Part shown: positions 25,169 through 33,659 of the stretch, piece by piece
Layout: each line of letters begins with the position of its first letter
Numbering within the stretch: the first letter of the stretch is position 1
NCBI RefSeq assembly: GCF_000633455.1
Contig: NZ_AYMG01000019.1
Span: forward strand, 62,001 to 126,000
Direction of reading: 5' to 3'
Length of the DNA: 64,000 bases
Origin: Pedobacter jeongneungensis
GTDB lineage: Bacteria; Bacteroidota; Bacteroidia; Sphingobacteriales; Sphingobacteriaceae
Position numbers and translations under genes: made by a program
The notes under the pieces: model-generated
The model's database searches: none
Told to the model about the DNA's origin: nothing
The model's input: the letters and a program-made list of their open reading frames with translations, nothing else

Positions 25169-25972
25169 TTAATCAATCGTAAACCTATCCGCATCCTTTA
25201 AAAACGGGAACTGCCTTCTCACTTTAACCAGTTCTTCATAATTGATGCTAAAAGTGTATAAATCCTCATCTTCTGGCTTGTAATAAACGGTATTTCCGTA
25301 AGGATCTAAACACATGGATAGTCCGCTATGATAAATCTGGTTGCCATCATGTCCAACACGGTTTACGGCAATCACATAACTTTGGTTTTCGATAGCCCGG
25401 GCAGGAATAAGCGCTTTCCAGTGTGCCGAGCGTTTATCAGGCCAATTGGCAACAAAAAGCAAAATGTCGTATTCCTGATCTACATTTCGTAACCAAACCG
25501 GAAAACGTAGATCGTAGCAGATGGCCAGTCTGATTTTCCAGCCCTTAAGCTCAACAATAAGTTTCTCTTTGCCCGGACTAAAATGCTCATCTTCATCACC
25601 CATACCAAATAAATGGCGTTTATCGTAATGCTGATGTTTGCCATCTGGTTCCATCCAGATTAAACGATTATAATATTGGTCGTTTTCTTTTATAATTAAG
25701 CTTCCTGTAACCACACAATTGTACAGATCTGCCATTTTTTGCATCCATTGCATGGTTTTTCCACCCATTTCTTCAGCCAATGCTTCCGAATTCATGCTAA
25801 AACCGGTATTAAACATTTCGGGCAAGATAATGATGTCGGTTTTTTCCCTGACACCCATCGATAGCCTCAACGCCAGATTTAAAAGGTTTTTTTCAATGTT
25901 TTCCCAAAAGAGATAAGCTTGAAAGACAGTTACTTTCAGGTTTTCTATTTGAGTGTAAACAGGTGCTTCCAT
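25169..25972 (-). CDS. Omega-amidase-like carbon-nitrogen hydrolase (nitrilase superfamily)
   Basis: A 267-residue enzyme with the Glu-Lys-Cys triad in IILPEMFNTGFSMN, QHYDKRHLF and LAICYDLRFPVW. The LFGMGDEDEHFSPG segment is typical of the YafV/omega-amidase branch, which hydrolyses alpha-ketoglutaramate and alpha-ketosuccinamate. It follows the aminotransferase gene by 19 bases, the usual pairing in glutamine-dependent transamination and methionine salvage. Confidence 0.9.
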   Translation of the reverse strand: MEAPVYTQIENLKVTVFQAYLFWENIEKNLLNLALRLSMGVREKTDIIILPEMFNTGFSMNSEALAEEMGGKTMQWMQKMADLYNCVVTGSLIIKENDQYYNRLIWMEPDGKHQHYDKRHLFGMGDEDEHFSPGKEKLIVELKGWKIRLAICYDLRFPVWLRNVDQEYDILLFVANWPDKRSAHWKALIPARAIENQSYVIAVNRVGHDGNQIYHSGLSMCLDPYGNTVYYKPEDEDLYTFSINYEELVKVRRQFPFLKDADRFTID

Positions 25973-25991
25973 TTTTAATGTTTTAAACTGG

Positions 25992-27137
25992 TTAAACGTT
26001 TTTTAATTTCTCTGCAGCTTGGGCTAGTGTAGCATTTTCTTTGGCAAAGCAGAAGCGAATGATTTTATGGTCGGTCAATTTCTGATAAAATGCCGAAACA
26101 GGAATGGTGGCTACTCCAAATTCTTTAATTAAGCGCATACTAAAATCGGTATCTTTTTCATCGCTGATATCGCTATAGCTTGCACACTGAAAATAAGAAC
26201 CGTTACAAGGCAAAAGTTTAAAACGGCTCTCGGCCAAAAGATCTCTGAAATAATCACGTTTCTGTTGAAAAAAACTGGCTAATCCAGTATAATTTTTCGG
26301 TTCTTTAATGTATTCGGCAATAGCCTGCTGCATGGGACTATTAACGCTGAAAACGTTAAATTGGTGTACCTTTCTAAATTCCTTCATGAGTTTTTCAGGT
26401 GCCAGGCAGTAACCGAGTTTCCAACCGGTAGCATGTAAAAGTTTGCCGAAAGAGGCCACAATAAAGCTTCGCTGCTTTAATTCAGGATAGAGCATTACAC
26501 TTTGGTGTTTTTGTTCATCATAAATTAAATGTTCATAAACCTCATCGCTTAAAATTAAAATATCGGTACCACTGATCAGTTTAATCAACGATTGCATATC
26601 GTCTGATGATAAAATACTCCCGGTAGGATTCTGTGGCGTATTTAAGATAATCATCCTGGTTTTAGCCGTAAACAGCTTTTTAACCATGTCCCAATCTATA
26701 CCGTAGGTAGGAGGGGCAAGTTCGTAGGTTTTAACCAAACCACCCAAAAGTTTTACAGTAGGTGCATAACTATCATAAGCAGGTTCGAAAATTATCACCT
26801 CATCGCCCGCATTAATGATGGCCGCCAATGCGGTAAAAATGGCCTGCGTTCCACCTGCTGTAACGGTTATTTCCGTTTCTGGATTATATTTTACTTGATA
26901 AAGTTTTTCAACTTTCTCTGCAATGGTTTCTTTTAAAAAATTATCGCCAGGCATTGGCGCATATTGGTTAAAACCATCTTTCATGGCTTTGTTTACCAAT
27001 TCAATAAGCACTGGGTCGCAGGCGTAATCAGGAAATCCTTGTGATAAATTAATGGCATTGTGTTCTGCCGCAAGTTTACTCATCACCGAAAAAATGGTGG
27101 TACCTACACCAGGAAGTTTAGATTGTATATTCAGCAT
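25992..27137 (-). CDS. Methionine aminotransferase (PLP class I, YbdL-like)
   Basis: A 381-residue fold-type I aminotransferase. NLSQGFPDYACD, VTAGGTQAIFTALAA, NTPQNPTGS and the PLP-lysine motif SFGKLLHATGWKLGYC are intact. It resembles YbdL, which prefers methionine and aromatic amino acids. The downstream omega-amidase would remove the ketoacid amide formed when glutamine is amino donor, making transamination irreversible. Confidence 0.9.
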   Translation of the reverse strand: MLNIQSKLPGVGTTIFSVMSKLAAEHNAINLSQGFPDYACDPVLIELVNKAMKDGFNQYAPMPGDNFLKETIAEKVEKLYQVKYNPETEITVTAGGTQAIFTALAAIINAGDEVIIFEPAYDSYAPTVKLLGGLVKTYELAPPTYGIDWDMVKKLFTAKTRMIILNTPQNPTGSILSSDDMQSLIKLISGTDILILSDEVYEHLIYDEQKHQSVMLYPELKQRSFIVASFGKLLHATGWKLGYCLAPEKLMKEFRKVHQFNVFSVNSPMQQAIAEYIKEPKNYTGLASFFQQKRDYFRDLLAESRFKLLPCNGSYFQCASYSDISDEKDTDFSMRLIKEFGVATIPVSAFYQKLTDHKIIRFCFAKENATLAQAAEKLKNV

Positions 27138-27385
27138 CGTATAAGCGAAAATAGGAAAAAAAAGCTTAATGCTTATACAGGATTGCCAATATGATCAAAT
27201 GACTTACACTAAAATTTAAGCTAAGCTTATTAAACCCTTTGTTTCAATTCGCGTCAATAAAAATAAATACAGAACCAAATAAGCTGCTGATGAACATATT
27301 TGTATTATTTCAAATATATTTCAGCTTATTTAAAATTATTCCAGATAAACTATTTTCTTTGCATTAAAATCTCAAAAATTCCTAA

Positions 27386-28909
27386 ATGAAATTTAAACAC
27401 TTAGCCGCCGTATTTTTAGTGGTCATCACTGCATCAGCATTTGTGAGTCCTAAAAAAGCTTTAAGAACATTTGTCTCCAACTATGAAAATGTGTTGGGCA
27501 CTTCTTTAGAATTGAAATTCAAAGCAAGTAATCAGGCAGATGCCAATCTGGCCGAAGAGCATGCACTTAAGGAAATAGATCGTTTAGACGATATTTTAAG
27601 TGCTTACAAACCGACTAGCGAGTTTAGCAAATGGATGAAAAACGGAAAACAAACAACTAAAATTTCACCAGAATTATTTGAGGTTTTGCAACAGTTCGAG
27701 CACTATAAAAATTTAACCAACGGTGCGCTTGATGCATCTGCAGCGGTTATTGGCAATGTTTGGAAAAAAGCTTCGGCCGAAAACCGCTTACCATCGGCCA
27801 ATGAGTTGGAGACCGCAGTTAACCTGGTTAAACAACAACATTATATACTGGATGAGAAAAATAAAACCGTTACCCGTTTAGATGAGGTGCCGTTAGCTTT
27901 AAACTCTTTTGCTAAAAGTTATATCATTAATAAAGCTGCTGATCAGGCCATTCAAACTCCCGGTATCGAAAACGTAGTGGTGAATATTGGCGGCGACATG
28001 GTGATTAAAGGAAACCAATCAGAAAACATAGAAATTGCCAATCCAAAAGCTGATGCAGAGAATGAAGCAGCTTTGAATAAGGTTAAAGTTTCCAATATGG
28101 CGGTGGCAACCAGTGGCAACTACCGCAGGGGTTTTAATGTAAATGGAAAATGGTACTCGCACATTGTAGATCCACGTACAGGAAACCCAGCATCAGAAAT
28201 TATCAGCGCTACCGTTATTGCTGCTGATGCCAGTGAAGCAGGTGCTTTAGCTACTTCTTTTAATGTATTATCAGTTTCAGAAATCGAGGCTATAACCGCA
28301 AATAGAAATGATATTGCCTACCTATTGGTGACTAAAAACGGTAAAGAAATTAAAAGCAAAACCTGGGCGAAATATGAATTAGCCTCAGATAAGCCAGCAA
28401 TTACGTCAGCTAAAGTTAATAAAGCAGATAAACCCTGGAATACGAAATACGAACTGATCGTAAATTTAGAACTAGCCAATATCGAATCAACCGATGGAAA
28501 ACGTGTTCGCCGTCCCTTTGTTGCGGTTTGGGTTGAAGATGCTGCAAAAACACCGGTACGTAACCTGGCCATCTGGTATAATAAACCACGCTGGTTGCCT
28601 GATTTGAAATCGTGGAACCGCGTAAATGGCGATGAATTTAGAAAAGGAGCGGAAGGGAAATTGAGCTCAACCAGTTCGGCTACCCGAGGTCCCGGTAAAT
28701 ACAGCTTATCATGGGATGGAAAAGATGATAGCGGAAAATTAGTAAAAGCTGGTGTATATACTGTTTATATTGAAGTGGCCCGCGAACATGGAACTTATCA
28801 GGTTATTTCAAAAGAAATGAAATTTACAGGCTCCGCACAAAAAGTAGAATTAACCCCAAATACAGAATTAGCATCTGCATCCCTTGACTACAGAAAAATC
28901 GCAAAATAA
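27386..28909 (+). CDS. FAD:protein FMN transferase (ApbE) fused to a DUF2271 domain
   Basis: A 507-residue exported protein with an N-terminal signal (MKFKHLAAVFLVVITASAF). Residues 30-320 are ApbE-like, with ALNSFAKSYIINKA, VVNIGGDMVIKG, AVATSGNYRRGF and HIVDPRTGNPA, which bind FAD and Mg. Residues about 350-490 match DUF2271 (PFVAVWVEDAAKTPVRNLAIWY, then a FlgD-like GKYSLSWDGKDDSGKLVKAGVY). ApbE attaches FMN to Thr/Ser of exported electron carriers. The next gene is a PepSY membrane protein, so a flavin-based redox system at the envelope is likely. Confidence 0.9.
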   Translation: MKFKHLAAVFLVVITASAFVSPKKALRTFVSNYENVLGTSLELKFKASNQADANLAEEHALKEIDRLDDILSAYKPTSEFSKWMKNGKQTTKISPELFEVLQQFEHYKNLTNGALDASAAVIGNVWKKASAENRLPSANELETAVNLVKQQHYILDEKNKTVTRLDEVPLALNSFAKSYIINKAADQAIQTPGIENVVVNIGGDMVIKGNQSENIEIANPKADAENEAALNKVKVSNMAVATSGNYRRGFNVNGKWYSHIVDPRTGNPASEIISATVIAADASEAGALATSFNVLSVSEIEAITANRNDIAYLLVTKNGKEIKSKTWAKYELASDKPAITSAKVNKADKPWNTKYELIVNLELANIESTDGKRVRRPFVAVWVEDAAKTPVRNLAIWYNKPRWLPDLKSWNRVNGDEFRKGAEGKLSSTSSATRGPGKYSLSWDGKDDSGKLVKAGVYTVYIEVAREHGTYQVISKEMKFTGSAQKVELTPNTELASASLDYRKIAK

Positions 28910-28910
28910 T

Positions 28911-29564
28911 ATGATCGCTGCCCCTAATGGCCTTGGGAAAAAGCCGGTAAAAAAGGATAGCGGAAAAGGCAAGGGAAAAAAGCGTTTAGCTGGATTATCG
29001 CGCTGGTTGCATATTTATTTATCAATGGTGAGCTTTACCATATTGCTGTTTTTTGCGGTATCGGGCTTAACCTTAAACCATGCCGATTGGTTTACATCTG
29101 GTAAAGAAGTAGTTGCTAAAGATTCTGGTTCGGTAAATTTAAAATGGGTAAACCAGGCAGATACCAATAAAATAAATAAGCTACAAATTGTTGAATTTTT
29201 CAGGAACAAACACCAGGTTAAAGGCGCATTGAGCGATTTTAGAATCGACGACCGCGAACTCAGTTTAACTTTTAACGGGCCCGGTTATCTTGCCGATTCT
29301 TTTATCGACCGCGAAACAGGTAAATACGAATTAACCACCACCAGGTTTGGTGCGGTGGCCGTAATTAACGATTTACACAAAGGAAGGGATTCGGGTAAGG
29401 CATGGTCGTGGATTATCGATATTTCTGCCGTACTTATGACCTTAGTATCCATCTCAGGTATTATTCTGATCTGTTTTATTAAAAAGAAAAGATTAAGCGG
29501 CTTTATTATCGCGGCAGTTGGAACAATAATCTGTTATTTGATCTACAAATTATTTGTTCCTTAA
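28911..29564 (+). CDS. PepSY-associated transmembrane protein
   Basis: A 217-residue membrane protein from ATG 28911, chosen because the earlier in-frame start overlaps apbE. A basic N-terminus (KKPVKKDSGKGKGKKRL) leads to LSRWLHIYLSMVSFTILLFFAVSGLTLNH, the PepSY_TM signature with an HIYLS histidine. A periplasmic region follows, then INDLHKGRDSGKAWSWIIDISAV and a final helix pair. Relatives pass electrons across the membrane or act as iron reductases. It starts 1 base after apbE ends. Confidence 0.88.
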   Translation: MIAAPNGLGKKPVKKDSGKGKGKKRLAGLSRWLHIYLSMVSFTILLFFAVSGLTLNHADWFTSGKEVVAKDSGSVNLKWVNQADTNKINKLQIVEFFRNKHQVKGALSDFRIDDRELSLTFNGPGYLADSFIDRETGKYELTTTRFGAVAVINDLHKGRDSGKAWSWIIDISAVLMTLVSISGIILICFIKKKRLSGFIIAAVGTIICYLIYKLFVP

Positions 29565-29656
29565 TTAACTTAGATGTTCTCAGGTGACTTAATTAACCTA
29601 CCCAAATATCGCCTTAGGACATCTATTTTTCTATATGGTTAATAACAGGCTATTAA

Positions 29657-30682
29657 TTAAGCTATTGTTTGTAGTATTGAACCTGTTTCTTTCACGGTTA
29701 GCGTATGGTTTACACCGCATTTTAAAGCATAATTATTCCGTTGGTGCCCCACGGGGAAATCAAAAGCGATAGGATAGTTGTATTCCTTTACTTTTTCTAA
29801 AACGATTTCATAAATGGTTTTGCCAAATTCTTCACCGGCATCATCAGGTTTAACCTTAAAACCACCAACAATTAATCCTTTTAAGTTTTTTAGTTTTCCG
29901 CTGCGTTTTAAATTCCACAGCATCCGGTCTATACTATAAAGGTATTCGCCCGTATCTTCTATAAAAAGTATTTTATCTTTTGTATTTAAATCAGAATTGC
30001 TTCCCGCTAAGGTTTCGATGATGCTCAGGTTTCCACCAACCAAAATGCCGTCAACTTTGCCGGGCTGGTTATTAATACTGGCAGGGGCAGTGTAACCCAT
30101 TGGCTCACCAATTAAAGCGTTTTTGATAGACAGTATGGTTTCAATCTGTATCTGCTCTGCTTTGCTCCAGTCGTCGGGGAAGCTGTTGCACATTTTAGAA
30201 TGGATGGAGGCTATGCCATAATTTTTAGCCAAATGGCAATGTAAAACCGTAATGTCGCTAAAACCGATAATCCACTTTGGATTTTTTTTGAAGGAAGAGA
30301 AGTCGAGCTGATCGATAATGCGTACCAGACCGTATCCGCCGCGGGCACACATAATGGCTTTTACATTCGGGTCATCAAGCATACGCTGTAAATCTGCTAA
30401 CCTTTCTTCGTCTGTTCCGCCATAAGTAAAATCGCGTTTGCCAATGGTATCGCCAATTTTTATGGTAAAACCCCAGCTTTGCATTTGTAAAACCGAGGGC
30501 TGAATCTGTTCCAGGGTAATGTATCCCGCCGGACTGGTTATTCCAATCGTATCGCCGGGTTTTAAATAGGGTGGGATTTTAAAAGATGAACTTTCATTTT
30601 CTACTGTATTTGCCAGTGTTTTAAAAGCAGGAAATACAGTTGCAGCTGCGATAAATGAAGAAAGGAAGTGTTTTCGGTTCAT
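29657..30682 (-). CDS. LD-carboxypeptidase (peptidase S66), exported
   Basis: A 341-residue murein tetrapeptide LD-carboxypeptidase-like serine peptidase. After an N-terminal signal (MNRKHFLSSFIAAATVFPAF) come GDTIGITSPAGYI, AIMCARGGYGLVRIID and the nucleophile Ser142 in IIGFSDITVLH. A Glu in LFIEDTGEYLYSIDRML and a His in PVGHQRNNYAL complete the triad. It would trim the terminal D-Ala of recycled peptides, or cleave microcin-like or anhydro-muropeptides. Confidence 0.92.
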   Translation of the reverse strand: MNRKHFLSSFIAAATVFPAFKTLANTVENESSSFKIPPYLKPGDTIGITSPAGYITLEQIQPSVLQMQSWGFTIKIGDTIGKRDFTYGGTDEERLADLQRMLDDPNVKAIMCARGGYGLVRIIDQLDFSSFKKNPKWIIGFSDITVLHCHLAKNYGIASIHSKMCNSFPDDWSKAEQIQIETILSIKNALIGEPMGYTAPASINNQPGKVDGILVGGNLSIIETLAGSNSDLNTKDKILFIEDTGEYLYSIDRMLWNLKRSGKLKNLKGLIVGGFKVKPDDAGEEFGKTIYEIVLEKVKEYNYPIAFDFPVGHQRNNYALKCGVNHTLTVKETGSILQTIA

Positions 30683-30743
30683 CTAAAATAGGAATGTAAA
30701 TGTTGATGGAGCGAATATAGGATTTAAAATTTTGGCATAAAAG

Positions 30744-30775
30744 AAAAGGGATTTATATCCATAAATCCCTTTTTT
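30744..30775. terminator. Terminator-like hairpin
   Basis: A stem aagggatttat / ataaatccctt with T-run on the + side and A-run on the other. It lies upstream of the LD-carboxypeptidase start, so it probably ends transcripts coming from the 31-kb region on the minus strand. Confidence 0.75.
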
Positions 30776-31426
30776 AAACCAAACAAATTAATCTGTAAAA
30801 GATTAGTATAATGTGAATTATATAGATAACCACGTTTGAAATAAAATGTTTTGAGATTTTAGAAAAAAATGTTTTTGTTGTTTTGAACGCATAGAGGAAT
30901 CTGTCAGTTATATGCAGAAAAATTTCAGGTCTGGTAGTTTCTTAATTATTTGACTGTTCAGTGTTTGAAAAAGGTGATTTTGTTAATAGAGATCCTTTGC
31001 TGTACCATTATTGACAGATTCCAATAGATGGGTCGTCATTGCTTCGTCGGCTGAAAAAGCCTTTCTCGCAATGACGACCTCATGCAGCCCACCATTTGAC
31101 AATAAAAATCTGTTACTGATATTGATTTTATAAAAACAAATTAATTCCCAGAATGATAGTAACTATATAAAATTAAGGGCTATCTCTCAAGGATAACTTG
31201 GTCGCCATAAAATAACTTTTATGAGATAATTATATTTTAAATCACTGTATCTGCTAAATAGCCCTGATGGAAACGGAAATACTTTTTGGCACCGTTATAT
31301 TTTATTTTAGAAAACTGTCCAAAAAGATTGCAGTATACAGCAGGAACAAACCTTTACCATAAGCACTGAAACTGCGCTTCTAAATATTTAAAAAAATGGA
31401 GTATAATGATTAATGCTTTAAAAGTT
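30776..31426. other. AT-rich intergenic region without a recognisable gene
   Basis: No convincing frame with family similarity was found on either strand. It holds one repeat palindrome (31031-31079) and an aagggctatctctcaaggata segment near 31169, which resembles the terminator hairpin at 31427 in degraded form. Confidence 0.5.
31031..31079. repeat. gtcgtcattgc palindrome
   Basis: A perfect 12-bp stem (ggtcgtcattgc / gcaatgacgacc) with an inner ggct / agcc hairpin. A longer relative lies at 45598-45718. Confidence 0.8.
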
Positions 31427-31453
31427 AAAGGCTATCCCTCGCGGATAGCCTTT
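31427..31453 (-). terminator. Hairpin, probable terminator of the small-ORF/tRNA-like transcript
   Basis: A perfect 11-bp stem (aaaggctatcc / ggatagccttt) with loop ctcgc. It follows the tRNA-like sequence on the minus strand. Confidence 0.7.
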
Positions 31454-31487
31454 GCTAACAACAAAACAAATATAAGATAACCAAATC

Positions 31488-31513
31488 TTACCTGATTGAG
31501 CAGAATCAGGTAA
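31488..31513. other. Perfect 10-bp hairpin beside the tRNA-like sequence
   Basis: ttacctgatt and aatcaggtaa flank a 6-base loop gagcag. It sits between the tRNA-like sequence and the terminator and could be a transcript-processing or stability element. Confidence 0.6.
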
Positions 31514-31535
31514 AGTGCTATGAGATACACTTTGC

Positions 31536-31603
31536 GGCCTAGTAATGGATTCGAACCATTGTAAAGGGTTTAAAACCCCAGCCTTCCAATCGGTCAACTG
31601 GCC
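31536..31603 (-). tRNA. tRNA-like sequence, probably a degenerate tRNA (apparent anticodon UUA)
   Basis: On the minus strand a 68-base segment has a perfect T arm (AATGG-TTCGAAT-CCATT) and an acceptor-like pairing of GGCCAGT with ACTAGGCC that needs one bulged A. The anticodon arm is best paired as GGGG-TTTTAAA-CCCT, giving UUA, which would read UAA stop codons. The D arm pairs poorly. Either it is a tRNA pseudogene or an unusual tRNA-like RNA. It begins 6 bases after the stop of the 53-residue ORF. Confidence 0.45.
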
Positions 31604-31609
31604 TTGTTT

Positions 31610-31771
31610 TTATAACTGTTTTAATGCCAAATAATCCCTCAGTTCTAAAATCTGTTCTTTAATTAAACTATCTTCGTTCTTTAAATATCCCTGCTGATCT
31701 TCTTCCGTTTTTAATGGAAGCGTAAGCGCCTGATATTCATCTATAGTGGGATATTGAAAATAGATTGACAT
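31610..31771 (-). CDS. Small ORF, 53 residues, unknown function
   Basis: The frame MSIYFQYPTIDEYQALTLPL continues with KTEEDQQGYLKNEDS and ends LELRDYLALKQL. The composition is that of a real soluble acidic protein and not of random AT-rich sequence. A TAnnTTTG-type -7 element (TATATTTG) lies 53 bases upstream. I recognise no family. The C-terminal part could form one amphipathic helix. The tRNA-like sequence follows in the same direction before a shared hairpin terminator. Confidence 0.6.
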   Translation of the reverse strand: MSIYFQYPTIDEYQALTLPLKTEEDQQGYLKNEDSLIKEQILELRDYLALKQL

Positions 31772-31823
31772 AATTTTAGCGTTTTAATTGTTCGACATTG
31801 TTTTCTTTGTGATTAATGTTGAG

Positions 31824-31831
31824 CAAATATA
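31824..31831 (-). promoter_or_regulatory. Candidate -7 element (TATATTTG) for the small ORF
   Basis: It matches TAnnTTTG and is followed by C. No clear -33 TTTG is visible. It lies 53 bases before the ORF start. The rest of 31832-32098 is AT-rich leader sequence of the helicase-like gene with nothing else recognised. Confidence 0.4.
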
Positions 31832-32098
31832 GAAATAAGTATATAATATCTATGGATTTAGTAGTATTTATTTTTGATAATCTTATAATTTATTCATTAT
31901 CAGGAGATTATTTTTTATTTTAATTGCTGTATAAGGGCGTAGATTTATAATTAATGCAATTTTTTAGTACAAGTAATCAACTGCAAAATTTAATAATCGT
32001 TTTAATTTAGTCGTGTTCATTTAAGTGGCTTTAAATTCAATTTCAGAAAAGCTAATTATTTTAAGGATATTTGCAGTTCAATCATTAAAATAGTAATT

Positions 32099-33397
32099 GT
32101 GTCTTTAGATAAATTAAAACTTAGCAAACCACTTGTAGCGGCAATGACTGATGCAGGATTTTTAACTCCAAAAGAAATCCAGGCCAAAACCATGTCGCGT
32201 ATTTTAGGTGGACAAGATGTTATAGCGGTGGGGCCGGAGGGTTCGGGAAAAACAACAACCTATGTTTTAGCAACTTTAATGAAATTAAAGTATGCCTTTG
32301 AAGAAGCACCAAGAGCTTTAATTTTAGTGCCCGATGCAGAACATGTAGATTATGTGCTGGAACAGTTTAAACTGCTTAACCGAAACAGTACTTTCAGGAT
32401 TTTGGGAATCGATAGCCGTGGTGCCGTTGACACTCAAATGAACGAGATAACCGATGGTTGTGATATTATTGTTGCAGTACCCGATCGTGCCCGTGCTTTA
32501 TACCTGAAACTGGCATTAAATACCAATAAAATCCAGTTGTTTATTGTTGATAATGCAGAACTGATTGTGAAAAAAGGTTTACAGTTGCCGGTTGTAGAAC
32601 TGGCTAATAGTGCATATAAATCACAACATGTGGTGTTTACGGAAGTAATGCACGAAAAGTTAAATCTTATGATTTCGCCTTTCATGAAAGATTCTGCTTC
32701 AACGATTGAAGTAGACGAAATTGGCGAGAAACAAGCTGAAGTGCACCAGCAAATGTTGTATCAGGTGCCAAATTTCAGAACCAAGCTTAATCTGTTAACT
32801 TTATTGTTAAACGATACCGAAGTTTTTGATAAAGTAGTTGTTTTCGTAAATACAAGGTTAACCGTACAAACCGTATATAAAAATTTTAATCATAGTAAAG
32901 AAGGAGAAATCAGTATTTACCGTTCATTGTTTTTTGATGATAAAGGCTATGATGACATTGAAGATTTTAAAGAGAATCCGGATGCACGGGTATTAATTGT
33001 TGCGAATGAGAATTTAGGAGAACTAAATATCGAAGGTATTCCTTTTATCGTGCACTTAGAATTACCTGAACAGAAAGAAACTTTAATTCAGCGCATTGTA
33101 AAACATGGTGATGAAGATGTAGTGGCGATTACTTTCTCTACCGATATTGAATTGATAGAGGTGAAAAAAATTGAACAGGCCATCGGACAGAAACTGGAGG
33201 TAATGGAATTACCAGAAGATTTAAAAGTGGTTGATGCAGGCGCCAAGCCCAAGAAAAAGAAAACTGCCGAAGAAGATGAAGATGCTGAACGTGGTGCTGC
33301 TTTTCATGAAAAGAAAGCCAGTAACTTAAAAAACTATAATTACAGCGCCGGTACTAAAGCCAAAATGACTTATAAAAATAAAAAGGGATTGTCGTAG
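32099..33397 (+). CDS. Degenerate DEAD-box RNA helicase-like protein
   Basis: A 432-residue protein with the two RecA-like domains of a DEAD-box helicase and a basic tail. The start is GTG. The Q-motif region (FLTPKEIQAKTM) and a P-loop (GPEGSGKTTT) are kept. Motif II reads VDNAE instead of DEAD, the SAT position reads TEV, and the motif V and VI regions read LGELNI and QRIVKHGD with no HRIGRTGR arginines. ATP hydrolysis and unwinding are therefore doubtful; it may bind RNA or act as a regulatory relative. Domain 2 motif IV (VFVNTR) is intact. Confidence 0.87.
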   Translation: MSLDKLKLSKPLVAAMTDAGFLTPKEIQAKTMSRILGGQDVIAVGPEGSGKTTTYVLATLMKLKYAFEEAPRALILVPDAEHVDYVLEQFKLLNRNSTFRILGIDSRGAVDTQMNEITDGCDIIVAVPDRARALYLKLALNTNKIQLFIVDNAELIVKKGLQLPVVELANSAYKSQHVVFTEVMHEKLNLMISPFMKDSASTIEVDEIGEKQAEVHQQMLYQVPNFRTKLNLLTLLLNDTEVFDKVVVFVNTRLTVQTVYKNFNHSKEGEISIYRSLFFDDKGYDDIEDFKENPDARVLIVANENLGELNIEGIPFIVHLELPEQKETLIQRIVKHGDEDVVAITFSTDIELIEVKKIEQAIGQKLEVMELPEDLKVVDAGAKPKKKKTAEEDEDAERGAAFHEKKASNLKNYNYSAGTKAKMTYKNKKGLS

Positions 33398-33452
33398 ATA
33401 ATAGGCTAATGCTCGTTTCTAACTAACGTTGAATAGTCTATCGTTTACAACG

Positions 33453-33517
33453 ATAAAATCGTAGCACTATTTCTGCACTCGTTTGGAAACGAGCGCAAAC
33501 AATAAAATCGTAGCACT
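33453..33517. repeat. Direct repeat of 16 bp with hairpin between
   Basis: ataaaatcgtagcact occurs at 33453-33468 and 33502-33517, and between them lies ctcgtttggaaacgag (33478-33493), a perfect 7-bp hairpin. A cgtcattcccgcgcaggcgg segment follows at 33529. It is an intergenic repeat cluster with no believable gene. Confidence 0.65.
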
Positions 33518-33603
33518 CTACCTCATGCGTCATTCCCGCGCAGGCGGAAATCTTAATTCGAATATTGTTCCGTTTATTGTTTGCAATCATTCATCAATAT
33601 ATC

Positions 33604-33640
33604 AAAAAAGCTCCTCAGAAATTAATCTGAGGAGCTTTTT
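33604..33640. terminator. Bidirectional terminator between helicase-like and ompA genes
   Basis: A long stem (aaaagctcctcaga / tctgaggagctttt) with A and T runs at the outside, placed between convergent genes. Confidence 0.88.
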
Positions 33641-33659
33641 ATTTAATCGTTATTTACGA

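Noticed and set aside
31536..31603. Functional tRNA-Leu or tRNA-Lys
   Set aside because: No long variable arm for Leu, and the Lys reading of the loop breaks the anticodon stem; kept only as tRNA-like.
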